DNA from: Vicia villosa
Taxonomy: Eukaryota > Streptophyta > Magnoliopsida > Fabales > Fabaceae
Assembly (NCBI RefSeq): GCF_029867415.1
Contig: NC_081182.1
Coordinates: forward strand, 13,762,497-13,826,496
Length of the DNA stretch: 64,000 nt
Direction of reading: 5' to 3'
Part shown: in pieces, positions 36,395-49,725 of the stretch
How positions within the stretch are numbered: the first letter of the stretch is position 1
Layout of the letters: every line of letters starts with the position of its first letter
The notes under the pieces: model-generated
Seen by the model: the letters and a program-made list of their open reading frames with translations, nothing else
The model's database searches: none
Told to the model about the DNA's origin: nothing
Program-made: the position numbers and the translations under genes

Positions 36395-37923
36395 ATTCCA
36401 TCCCATCCCACATTGAACCAAAAACACTTTATCAAGCCAATAAACTTGTATTTGGGAGAAATTACATTCATATTTAATTGCAAGCTCTTTGTTGACTTAC
36501 CACCTAGAAAAGTCCCTATTGGATGTAAGTGAGTATATAAAATTAAATATAATTATGATGTCTGCATAGGCAGGTATACGTCAAGTTTGGTTGCATAAGG
36601 TACCCAAATAGAAAGTATTGGTTATTTTGACACCTTTTCCTCTATTGAAAATATAAATACCACTAGAGTCCTCCTTTCCATAGTAGTAGTTAAAGGTGAG
36701 AACTTCTCACAATTGGATGTCAACAATGCCTTCTTACATGGTGGTCTCGAAGAAGAAGTCTACATGACCTTTCCTTCTGCCTACTTTACCCCATCATCAT
36801 CTCAAGTATGCAAGCTCCAAAAATCCATTTATTGCTTGAAGCAAGCAACCAGACAACTGTACTTTAAACTCTCTTGCTTCTTGATTTCTATTGGCTTTAC
36901 ACAATCTGAAGTTGACCATCCCCTTCACGCTAAGTAGACTCCACAAGTTTCACAACTTTATTGATTTATGTGGATGATATTGTTTTAATTGGTAACTCTA
37001 CAACTGAAATTGCATATGTCAAACAGTCATTGAGAAACAATTCAAAATTAATTATTTGGGTCAATTGAGATATTTTTTGGGCTTTGAAATTAAAGAGACA
37101 CTTTAGGTATCTTTTTCATTCAGAGGCAATATACTCTTGAACTGCTACAAGACATGTCACCTTGCCATTAAAACTTCTTATATCTCTTTTGATCCATCCC
37201 TTAAACTTTCTACATAGAAGGTTATCCTTTCCATGAACCTACTTCATATAGAAGACTAATTGGAAGGGTGATCTACCTAACCAATACTAGACCAGTCACC
37301 TCCTTTACTATTCAACATCTCATATAATTTGTCTTTGATCCCCTTCTACCTCATTATAATGCACCCATTCGCATTCTAAGATACCTCAAGTCTTCTCCTA
37401 CAAGTGGTATTTTCTTTTTTTCCAGCAGTCTTCCCAAAATAAATGCTTTTGTATATTTTAATTATGCCAAATGCCTTGACACAAGGAAATCCATCACCGA
37501 TTTTTGTGTACTTCTTGGTTCTAATCTGATTAGCTGGATATCAAAGAAACAAAATACAATATCCAACTCTTATACGAAGTAGGGTATAGGTCCTTAGCTA
37601 CTTTGACTTGTGAATTACAATGACTTCAACATCTCTTCCAAGACCTTCACATCCAAACTTCACAACCAACATTTGTTTACTGTGACAGTAAATCAAAAAC
37701 CTACCTGGCCCAACATCCCATATTTCATGAGAGAATAAATCATATCAAACTTGACTGTCATATAATTCGAAAGAAGATTCAGTCCAAACTCCAAAACTTA
37801 CTTCTTGTCTCTAGCACAAACTAGTTGGAAGACATGTTTACTAACCCTTTGCATTTCCCAACTTTGCTTTCTACCTATCCAAGTTGAGACTCTGCACTAT
37901 ACACATTTCAACCTAAGGAGAGG

Positions 37924-38980
37924 TGTTAAATGTTGGGCGAAAATATGTGGATGAAACAAACTAGAAGAGGGGGTTGAATAGACCAGTCCCCTTATATAAT
38001 TTTCAAAAACATTTTCTCTTACAAAAGAGAGTTTAAAACGTGGAAGCAAATCGTGGACATCGGAAACAAATTACAACAAATGGATTCAAGAAATATATGT
38101 TTCATCGCTTTCCTAATAAGGATTAGTCAATCGATATTTGAAACAACTGAGGTAAACAAAGTTGAATTAGCAAGCAATTAAATCCAAAACATGGAGTTAA
38201 CACAATCTTGATTGAAGTGTTGAAGGTTCAATGAACTAGATCCATTGTTGTTGCTTGAAAAAGTGTGATGTCACATGCAAGTATACATGTATTTTAAAGT
38301 AACAAGTGATAGAGTAGTAAGGATGGCAAATCCACAGGGAGTGGAAAATAACTTAGGTTGACTTTGTAAAACTATCTTTTGTAAATGAGCATGAGCAAAA
38401 ATAATAATAGTTGATGGTGGTCACATGTTCAGTTTTAGAGTAAATAATGGCAAAAACAGTTTAATTAGAGTAAAATGAAGTCAATAATAGAGAGTATGTT
38501 GGACAATGATTCGTTAATATAAATTGTTTATTGTGTGTACATGATGTATTATGTCGTTCCAGAAGAGGTCAAAAAGTGATCTTATGGTGTATCTCTACAG
38601 CTTCAGAAACATATATATACAGTAAAGCAGGGGGACAAATCTCTAAGTCTCGCTTGTAACTTTATTGCATGTCTAGTTTTATTGTGAATATCCTCTATGA
38701 TTGTACCTCTTTATTTCCAAAGTATCTAATCTAATGGATATCCTACTATTGTTAATCATTTTTATCATAATATCCACTTATTATGATCTCTCACAATAAT
38801 CAAGCTTGTATCTTTTCCCAAGTTGATCATTAAAAGAAGCAGATTTATGACAATTTAACACATGATAAAACAAATCACTAACAATACATCACTTAACACA
38901 AATGACTATTTCGTATTAACTTCACATTGCTCAACATAAGAAGGTTTAGCTCATGATGAGCTTAGTACATACATCAATAC
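37924..38980 (+). mobile_element. partial copia 3' LTR and unassigned repeats
   Basis: TGTTAAATGTTGGGCGAAAA begins directly after the purine tract and fits an LTR start. The GGGGGTTGAATAGACC motif at about 37962-37978 recurs in other LTRs of this window. No right end or target duplication is visible. Sequence after about 38250 (CACATGCAAGTATACATGTA, AAATCCACAGGGAGTGG) looks like another LTR-type repeat. No gene. Confidence 0.4.
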
Positions 38981-38981
38981 T

Positions 38982-41320
38982 CACTACTACAAAAAGTGTT
39001 TTTAACCTCGGACGTGAAATGCGTTTTACCTCGGGTATAGAAGCGAGGTAACGAAGGGCGTCATAAAAAGTAACGACTTAACACCTCGGTTTCTAAAACA
39101 CTGAGGGGTAAAATTATTTGCGCATGGGTTCGAACCCCATCATCTGCACTTTTGTTATTTACAGTACTAGCGCCACATATATCTCGGTTTATCAATAAAA
39201 CCGAGGGGTAAATTAGTTATTTTTTAAAATTAAAACTCATTACATTGTTTAGACTGAAAATTAATAAAATAATTTGTTTACAAACAACATTATTTATCCA
39301 GAATATTACATTGTTTACACAGAAAAAAATTAATTTCCCCAAGATATATATTTTAGATCTTCAAATCATATAATATCTGGGGAAGATCAAATGATGGGTG
39401 CATAATATTCTCTAAGGCTTTTGCTTTCATTTGTTTCTGATTTGAACAAAAAAAGGGTTAGACAAAAAAAGGGTTAGATAAATAAATGATTTTCTGCTCA
39501 AATAAATATTTAAGAATACAAACCTTAAACCCAAATAATTTTATGCTCTTACAATCCATCATAGAGAACTCTTCATGGCAAACATTCTTGCAAACCTTAA
39601 AGTGGAGGATAGTTTCAAGCACTGCATGAAGTTTCATTATCAATTTTTTATATTCAGAATGCTTTTATAATGGAAGGTATTTATGTTTCACACGGATCAC
39701 TAATGGTAGCATCTTGAGCGTTGATAGTCATGAAATGAACGACAAGGATTTGATGGATGATGATAAATATCCTTAATGTTGAGGCTAAATTATCCCCTCG
39801 GTTTTTTCGAAAACCGATGTAGAAAATATTTTTTTTGAAGTTTACATTGTATACATAGAATATTAAAACAAAATATTGCAAAAAATTCAACTTCTTAGCT
39901 GTGAGGAGTTATCTATTATAAACATTGGAAAATATTATATGGATTGAATGCATCCAACTTCTAAGGGAGATATATGTTCCAACCATTGGAAAATGTTTTT
40001 CTGCACTTGCAATCCATGATAGAGTTTTTTTCAAGCTTCTTAAAGAAAATGATAAGCATTTATCCCAAAGCATGATGCGTACGAGTTAGGATTACGATAA
40101 AATCTATTTAAGTAGCACTTTTATAGTACAATATGATTATCTTATCCATCGGTTATTATGAAAACCGATAGGTTAGATTATTTAATTTAAAAATAAAAAA
40201 TATAATAAAAAGAGAGGTTCCAGTTTTGTTTTTTCCCTCGGTTATGCAAAAATCCAAGGTAATATGTTGTTTTTAAAAAACTAATTAAAACGTGGCACGC
40301 ATGCATTGGATTCATATCACTAGAATAATAATGATCATCTATATCCAAGTCGTAACGTCTCTTTTGGATTTTCGTTGAGGCTTTTGAGCTATTTAAACGT
40401 CTCATTTCCAACTCTTTGTATCTTCAAACATTGTTTCAAAGTTTTTTTGTATTTTCAACGTCTCATTTCAAACTCTATGTGTCTTGTTTTCTTGTTTCAA
40501 AATCTTTTTTATTAAAAAATGGATGCAAACATTTTGTTTGTTATTAATGAAAAGTTTGTTGATTTCATTGATTTCGATCATTTTGAATTAAGGAAAGTTG
40601 TTAACAAATAAAGGTTGAATGATTATTTTCACATTCTACATGGCCCCATATACAATAATCTCGTTAAAGAGTTCTAGATGAATGTCTCTATTGTGCCAGA
40701 TGGTCATGATGAAGTCATACACTCCAATGTCAATGACTCTCATTTCTTCATTACTCCATCGCTGATTGCTATGACAATTAATTGTCAAGAGATAGGTAGT
40801 TGTGTTGAACATTATCAATTAAACAATGTCTTCTCAACCTGCCTTCACCGAATTTATGCCAACCAAGATAAGTCCACCAGTATTATTTCTCTACTCCCTA
40901 TTGCAAAATTTTGGTTTCAACTTCTAGTGGCAAATCTCCGCCCAAGAGAGAAACAATTGGAAACGCTTACTTAGTATGACAAGCATCTCTTGTACTTTGT
41001 CACCTACAACGTCAGAGTTAATCTTCATCTTACTATTTTCAACTTCTTGAAGGAAATGATAAGCATTTCTCGGGAGGAAATAACTTTCCTCATACCATAT
41101 GGAAGTGTTCTTTCTGAACTTTTCTCTAAGTTAGGGATAATTCGGAATAATATTGAAGTTGAATGGACCGAGAAGTTCAAATATGTAAAATATTTTTCTT
41201 TGTAGTCTTTTTTTTTTATTATCAATGAAATATTTCCTTAAATTTGATACTTAAAGAAATTGTTCTAAACTAAAATGGGGTGACTAAAAATGGGGTGACT
41301 AAGATGTGTACCATGTGAAA
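38982..41320 (+). mobile_element. CACTA (En/Spm-like) element relic
   Basis: The left end CACTACTACAAAAAGTG is a classical CACTA terminus. It is followed by subterminal inverted motifs of the type CCTCGGTTT...AAACCGAGG (near 39005, 39090, 39181, 39798, 40145 and 40235). A perfect T-arm-like hairpin, ATGGGTTCGAACCCCAT, is at 39124-39140. I could not find the opposite terminus, so the right limit is arbitrary. Confidence 0.55.
40520..41205 (+). pseudogene. degenerate 'putative plant transposon protein' ORF
   Basis: A plus-strand protein can be followed from MDANILFVINEKF (near 40520) through 40678-40974 and 40990-41205 with two stops between the pieces. The pattern is an N-terminal segment ending in '...LVKEF', then 'ITPSLIAMTINCQEIG', 'LLPIAKFWFQLLVANLRP' and 'LIPYGSVLSELFSKLGII'. 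It resembles the plant-specific domain often named 'putative plant transposon protein' in legume genomes. It lies inside the CACTA relic. Assigned from remembered family style, so moderate confidence. Confidence 0.45.
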
Positions 41321-42516
41321 TAAGCCAAATAGATTGTTTTATTTTTACTAAATAGAAAAAGAAGGGAGACTAAGGAATAGAAATATCCAAAATGAAAAAA
41401 TTGAAAGACCACATTAGTATAAACCAGATGCATAATTTCTGCCCCGAAAGCATTGTCCAACGAAACAAAGCTGTAGATTTCTTCTCAAAAACATTGTCGA
41501 AAAGTAATGAGTGGCCTCTCTTTATCTCTTATCTAATTATGCATGATTCTTTCGAGAAATCTATAAGCCTATAATTTGTTAGTAACATAATTATCTCTAT
41601 AAATATCAATTTATAAAGTGAAAGGTATATGAAGATTCTATTTTAAACTATTTCCATACTTGGATTTTTTAGGAGAAACACAAATCTCACCTTTCATTGT
41701 TTTATAGTAAAACAAAATATAATATGAAACTTTGTATTTGTATTGATACATTTCTGAAAACGTATAAACAGTAAGAGGAGGTTTTGGACCAAGGGTTGTG
41801 ACACTATCCACTACAAATATCTCCAACGGCGTTGAAAATGAATTTCCATCAAATGATTTAGTGTTGAGTAGAATTGAAACAAAATTGTCACCAGGTGAAT
41901 CTAATTTATCAGAGTTAGTATAAAATGAATGAGAATCATGTATTGGAAAAATTTGTGGTAGAAAATGAAGGAAAAGGAGATTTTATCTCTTATCTAATTA
42001 TGCATGCATGTCTTGTGTGTGAAGGTGATCTTATAGTTGTTAGTAACAAAGACTTTAACATGCATCAAACGATCTTTACACTAATTTCATAACAACATAC
42101 AAGAAGAACATCACTAAGACACAAACAACACACACACATTCACACCTAATTCTCGCACTAGAACACACTACAATTTCTACCCCATACAATAACATCACAT
42201 AACAACTCACCACATAAGAAACAATACATTATCATCTCTTACATACACACAATATGTCAACTTTTCAAATTTTCATTTTACACACATGCACAACATCATA
42301 CACAAAAGTTGTTCAAATAATACCTATTGCTTGGCGATCCGTGTGAGCTTTTAACTCCAACTTTTCTATTTGCGTTAACAAAATGTTCTGCAATCAATCA
42401 CAAAAGTTTCAGTGACAGTTCTTTCATGCAACTCACAAAGCATTATACTACATTACAAAGTAAGAACAAATGACAAGATACAAGTGAAGATCATAGAAGA
42501 GGCATTATCGTCTTTT
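41321..42516. other. intergenic, no gene recognised
   Basis: A/T-rich. Small frames at 41392-41574 (+) and 41638-41826 (-) have no recognisable domains. CA-rich text follows at 42090-42300. Confidence 0.4.
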
Positions 42517-42521
42517 GTGTG

Positions 42522-45500
42522 TGTAGCGGGGAAAATCTGAGATCGAAGCCATAAAATTGACTCGACTCAATATTTCAGTGAAAGTCGCCACCGCGCTTTA
42601 TTGTTTCCAAAGAAAATGAGAAAAGAACGAAAAAAACCCAAATTTTGTTTTTAAAACAAAAAAAAAGGAGATTTTAGGTACGGGTGTTGATTATACAAGG
42701 GGAAGGTTTTAAGCACCCCTCATATCTGTGGTACTCCACAGGAACCTTTTTGAAAATATGTGCTTATAAAAAAAGATATCGTGTGCAAAAGAAATGGTTT
42801 GTTTGATTTATTTAAAATAAGCTCGGCAAGACATTAAGTCTTGTGCCTACATAGCTCCTCGGTGCAATGGAGAAGTCAGAGTTAATGTAGTTCCGCTAAA
42901 AAGGGAAAAGTTTTTTTAAAAAGGGATAAACACTTTATCGTCGTCGGAGAGAGATACTCAGCCATTGATCTTGATCATGAGAACAAATGGATTCTTTGCA
43001 TCACAAATGAAAGAAGGGCTCCAACTTAGATGAAAATCAACGAGTATGCCACTAGCTCTCTCACGTGAAAAAGACTCCACCATATCAATCAATCTCAAAA
43101 TCGTGAGGTATCGCAACTCACTACAACAATTAATCGTGTCTAAACTTTGAAAGAAAAGCCACTTAGGGCAAAAGGTATTTTTTTTAAAAGAAAGGTTTTT
43201 AAAGAGTTTTACAAACATAAGAAGGTTTTGGAAAAAGTTAAAAGATTTTGAAAATTTAAGAAGTGAGAGGAGATGAAGAGGCTATCATAGAGCGTGAAAT
43301 AAAAGTTTAAGGAAAATGACGATCTAACCGAAATAAGAAGTCAACGCTTGACATTAGGAGTCAAGGTAGATTTACCATCCCTTGGACTATCAACACTAAA
43401 TCGACGCATTACCACTTGGGGATCCAGATGAACTTATTATCTTTAGCACCACTTTGCATTAATCACATTAAAATTCTGACGAAAATCGGGCAGAGTAACG
43501 ATTGTTTTCAGGTAAAATCCTTATCACGACGCCTTGGAATTAACCATCAAGGGCTTTTGAGAAAATACCTGCGCACACAAACAGACAACAATCCAATGCC
43601 AGACAGACAGAATAACAGCAGAATAACAACAGCATAATAGAGTCCAGAGGTACTAAGTCTAACAAGTTCAGGTCTCCAAAATGCTCAGGATAGTAACCAA
43701 TAGTCTATAGGGCCTTATGTGTTTTTTTAGATTTTTAGTTGTTTATTAGTGTTTTAGCACAAAAATAGAGTATGGTTCAAGTGGACAAAAAGAAAATAGC
43801 GGAAACATAAACAAAACATCCAAATGGACAAAGAGAAAATAGCGGAAACATAAACATGATGAATTGATAAAATAAAGCATAAAGCGAGAAATATAAAGAG
43901 CAGTATAAAAGTGCGGAAATTAAAGTCAATTGTTAGATGTTAAAGATAACCATCTTGAAACTTGTCAAGAATATTATCAAAGTTAGCAATAAAGATCGAT
44001 GGTGAGTGAAGAATGTTCTCGGATTTAAATTCAATGAAATTTTATCAGAAGCTTGATAAAATCATAGCGACTACACGATAAACTTCCATAAGTCTTAAAT
44101 CAACCGCATACAATTCTCTTACATATTTGATCTTTTTATTCGGGACACCAAATGTTGCGCTATGTTAAGCAGATCGCCAAGTGATTTATGTAGAAATCAC
44201 CCTACAACGAGGTCGGTCAACAATCTATGTGCTAATGCATGCGAGAGAAACGATATGTAGATTGTTCTCCGAAAGCAATACCGCACGAAAAGAAAATAGG
44301 TAGCGGTCTCATCTTCATCTATAATCCAAAAGAATTTTCATGATGTTGAAGATTTTCATCGACCAAAATAAAAAGAAATGAAAGATGGAACCACATTCAA
44401 AAGTTCCTTCCATCTTCAAGTTCAATCACTTAATATTGCGGATTAGGATTCTCATCCCATCAACGCCCTAAGTCCATTGACTTTGAAGAGGAATTAGACC
44501 TCTAAACTTGTGATTCATAGAAAATAAAGAATGGAGTAGAAGAAGAGAGATCTACTGAAAAAAAATCATCACCAACTCTCACCAAATGGATCATTAAGTA
44601 TTAAACCAAAGAAAATTAAACAATTTTTATTTTTGATATCTTGGTATATAATAATAAAAACTAATACAAATATAGAGTTTTTGTATTTTTGAAAATAAAG
44701 AAAAAAATCTAATTAACTAGAAAATATTTTTTTTGTATTTTTTGTATTAAACAAATAAAAACTGAATATAAAATTAAAAAAAAAGCATAGGAAGCTCCAA
44801 AGAGATATTGGAGCTTGAATTGTTTGTAAGGCCCAAAACAAAATGTTGAATCCAGTATGGGGTATAATCCGCAGGTTGATGTGCATGTGGAAATCTGGAT
44901 TGGGCTGGTCAGAAATCACTCAAGCCCACAATCAATAATAAACCCTAACAAAACTCAATGGAGATTAAAACACTCGCTTCCAGTGTTTTAAAAACCGGAC
45001 CGGACCGGCCGGTCAGACCGGTCGAACCAGGAACCGGTCAGGTAACCGGTCTGGTTCAATAGTCAGATCGGGTATGCCATCAAACCGGTGGGAACCGGTG
45101 AAAACCGGAAAACCGGCGGTTTAATTGCTTTTTTTTTTTTTTTAAAAACTTTTTTTTAAACTTTTTTTTAAAATTTTTTTTTAAACTTTTTTTTAACATT
45201 TCTTTTAAACTTTTTTTTTTATTTTTTTTTAATATATTTAGTAGTCTATTACTTAAATAGCATTCTCACGTAGTTTTTTTCGTTAGTGACATTAAAAATT
45301 TTATTGTCTATTTGTTATCTTTGCTAATAAATTTTCTTAAATAGAATAAACATATTAAATTTTATTTGATTTTCTTTTTAGGAGGATCCTATTTTGAATT
45401 AAATTTGGTACACATTGGAGTTATTTTGTTATAAACTATTCAATTAGATTATGTTGTAATTAGACTTTGTTTGCAATTAGACTTTGTAATTTTTTACTAT

Positions 45501-46626
45501 TTTGTTATGTGTGATACCTTTGTTTAAAATTTGAATTTAAGTTATGAAATTGTGAATTTATGATATGATATTTTTAAAAAATTTAAAAGTTAGTTATATT
45601 TTTTTAGAGACTGAATCATCCCGTTCGACCGGTTTTATACCTATATAATGATAGGTCTATTCAACCGAGTTATCCGATTTAATCCGGTTTGATCGTGCGG
45701 TTCGACCAGTGACCCAGTGGTTCGACCGATAAACCAATGACCCAGTACCCTCACCGGTTCGATTACCGGTCCGGTTTTTAAAACAATGCTTGCTTTCCCT
45801 GTTCCAATTCAGTCTGCCTCCTCAACATCTTTTTCTTTTCCACGCTTTCTGTTCACTCTGTTTCACGATAAGCTTATTTTCATCTTTCATTCGGTCTCTC
45901 TCGACTCTCTGCTTCCTTCGTTTTCATACTCCCTTCGATTCTTGACCGAAACTCTCTCAACCGATCTCTCCGCCTTAATATCCTCTTTCAACTTTCATCT
46001 ACTCCACTTCAATCTCAACTCTCTCTCTCTCTTAGCTACAATGATGCGAATCGATGATGAGTTGTGGAGTTGCTGTTGTCATTGTTGTGAGCGTTGATGT
46101 TGCGTGAAGCTTGTGATGCGATATCGGTGCTGAACCGTTGTTGAAGATTGTGAAGTGCGATCTGCGAAATTGTTGTTGTCAAGGTTGCTCTGAAGTGACG
46201 ATTGAATTCAATGCTTCTCCTTTTGAATTGGAGTTCCCTTTTTTAGAAATTGCACCTTGACTACAAAAACAAAAATGTGATAAAAACATAAAGTTGATTT
46301 TTAATTTTAATGAAAATTCAACTCAAAATTAAATTGAATTTAGATTAAAATTATTAATCGTAAATGAAAACAACCATGTATATTTTTATTCTTTTTTTAA
46401 TGGATATGAATTAACAATTTTGAATTTAAAACAAGCTACATAGGTGAATTCTCTTGAATCGATTCTTAGCCACTTGACAATCATAATTAGAAAACATCAC
46501 CTGAACTTTTTGATTTAAACTCTATATCATAAAGAAACAAAAATAAACAAGACATATATTTTTTTGAATTTTTCAAATGAAATGCAAATAGACACATAAA
46601 AACGGGTTAAAAATGGGAGTATGACA
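42522..46626 (-). mobile_element. third solo LTR, Ogre/Tat-like, with a nested hAT element
   Basis: On the minus strand it starts TGTCATACTCCCATTTTTAA and ends CAGATTTTCCCCGCTACA. The perfect 5-bp duplication GTGTG lies at 42517-42521 and 46627-46631. The GTCGCCACCGCG and GGAAGGTTTTAAGCACCCCT blocks near 42580-42720 resemble the related LTR at 33358. Without the nested 808-bp element it is about 3.3 kb. No gag-pol. Confidence 0.83.
44981..45788. mobile_element. small non-autonomous hAT-like element (ACCGG-rich ends)
   Basis: The left end is CAGTGTTTTAAAAACCGGAC and the right end, on the other strand, is CATTGTTTTAAAAACCGGAC. Both ends are packed with ACCGGT-type subterminal repeats. Imperfect 8-bp flanks, CTCGCTTC and CTTGCTTT, match 6 of 8. 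It has a poly(T)-rich middle and no transposase. Nested in the solo LTR. Confidence 0.72.
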
Positions 46627-46631
46627 GTGTG

Positions 46632-46860
46632 CTGCTCGCGACAAAAAAATAAGTCTCTTCAAATGAAAAATAAAATTAAATAAAAAAACAAAAACAAAAA
46701 AGAGTGAGAAAATGAAGAGACTTATTTTTTTTGTTTTTTTCACTTAATTTTATTTTTCATTTATTTATGCTATAATAAAATATAAAATATATATTATAAA
46801 TTAATAAAATAAAATGAAATAAAAATAATACTATAGTTTAAATTTATAATTTTATTTGAT
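46632..46860. other. A/T-rich flank
   Basis: Repeated GACTTATTTTTTT and TTATAAATTAATAAAA strings. It is partly duplicated at 47600-47690. Confidence 0.4.
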
Positions 46861-47513
46861 TTTTTTTTTGGAAATAAGAGATTATATATATAACCAAAAA
46901 ACCGTTTAATACAAAGCGACCCTGAGGGTCCAGCCTAAATGAACAAAATCACACTATTTCAACAAAAGAAAACCTAATTTCTCCCTAAGTTTAGGATGCA
47001 TCCATACTCTATTTACAACTTTTTCTATAATCTGTGTAACAATATCCCTATCAGCTCTATCTTTTCTATACACACTGTAGTTTCTCATTTGCCAAACAAC
47101 ATACACTGCTTCGGCCAGCACCACCTTCAAGAAGTCCCTCCTCCAGTTTTTACTCTTACACACTCTAACAACCATGTAATCTCCTGCATCCAGCCTTTGC
47201 CCAGATGTTCTATATTAAGCCAATTAAGTAACTCTTGCCAAATCCACTTAGTACCCTGACAATCAAAGAAAAGGTGATGTAAGGTTTCTTCTTCATCACA
47301 GAATTCACATTTGATCTCCTACATCAAGCCAAACTTATTTAGCCCATCTTTTGTTGCAAGTCTCCCATGACATGCCAACCACAACACAATTTTTGCTCTT
47401 GGTCTCGCACAGTTCCCATACAGAAGACCTCTCCAATAAACAACTTGCTTTTGATCCAGCAACTGCCAATACATCAATCTGGTCTTGAACTTTCCTTTCT
47501 GAAGCATATCTTT
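46861..47513 (-). pseudogene. 5'-truncated LINE (L1) tail
   Basis: The minus-strand reading starts near 47507 with YWRGLLYGNCARPRAKIVLW, LACHGRLATKDGL and the zinc-knuckle CEFCDEEETLHHLFFDC. After a frameshift it continues as EAVYVVWQMRNYSVYRKD to a stop at 46954. A short 3' UTR and a poly(A) tract (poly-T on plus, 46860-46869) follow. Only the zf-RVT and C-terminal part of ORF2 remain. An empty version of the insertion site is present at about 47640-47700. Confidence 0.75.
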
Positions 47514-47689
47514 AATTTTTTAATATATAGTATTAGTTTAAATATATTTTTTATTAAAATACTAAAAATGAAAAATTTGTGGAAAAAAAAAACAAATAAA
47601 ATAAATTAAATATAAATGATATATTATAAATTAATAAAAAAACTAAATTAAACTAATACTATAGTTTAAATTTATAGTTTTATTTGATT

Positions 47690-47765
<76 letters not shown>

Positions 47766-48129
47766 TAAATATATTTTGTGGAAAAAATCAAACAACTAAA
47801 AGTTAAGTTATTAACGGCCTAAATCGCCGCTATTGTTAAAAAATTAAATAATTACTTAGAACAATAAAAATGAGACAAAAGAAATATTTTGCGGAAAAGA
47901 AAATTTTGCACCAAATTTAGCGTCGGCCATAACTAACACTAACATGTAAATTAAAGTAAGTGTCGGTCTACTTAGTTATTAAATAATTTATAAAATATTT
48001 ATAGTTATATTTAATAAAATAAATATTAAATTATTTATTTATGAAATTAAACGTAACGTTTTTAATGTAATTAAAAATTAGTTTTAATTTGTCAGTAATT
48101 TTGTTTTTGAATAACTTAATTTAATTTAA

Positions 48130-48130
<1 letters not shown>
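47514..48130. repeat. A/T-rich duplicated segment with (TA)n and CACTA-like motifs
   Basis: 47520-47695 repeats sequence flanking the LINE. A (TA)n run covers 47696-47762. TTTAGCGTCGGCC near 47928 and GTGTCGGTCTAC near 47961 belong to the same motif set as the following tandem copies. No gene. Confidence 0.55.

Positions 48131-49725
<1,595 letters not shown>

Larger units (their letters stand above)
29556..37923 (+). mobile_element. Ty1/copia pol relic, split by two solo LTRs
   Basis: Copia pieces read in order on the plus strand. The integrase C-terminal part (HLKVFGC..., RKSIFISYKEGTKGFILYE, FLSINVYFYES) is at 29590-29850. The integrase-RT linker is at 32934-33352. Reverse transcriptase (LDVNNAFLHGGLEEEVYM, LIYVDDIVLIGN with YVDD at 36967-36978) and RNase H (YCDSKSKTYLAQHPIFHERI region near 37680) run from 36400 to 37870. 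The pol reading continues across each LTR insertion once the LTR and one copy of its duplication are ignored. A purine tract, AAGGAGAGG, at 37915-37923 precedes the LTR start. Many frameshifts and stops, so it is dead. No 5' half is present. Confidence 0.75.

Noticed and set aside
45786..46097. 103-codon plus-strand frame rich in Ser, Leu and Phe
   Set aside because: Lies inside the third solo LTR just after the nested hAT end. Low complexity, no domain.
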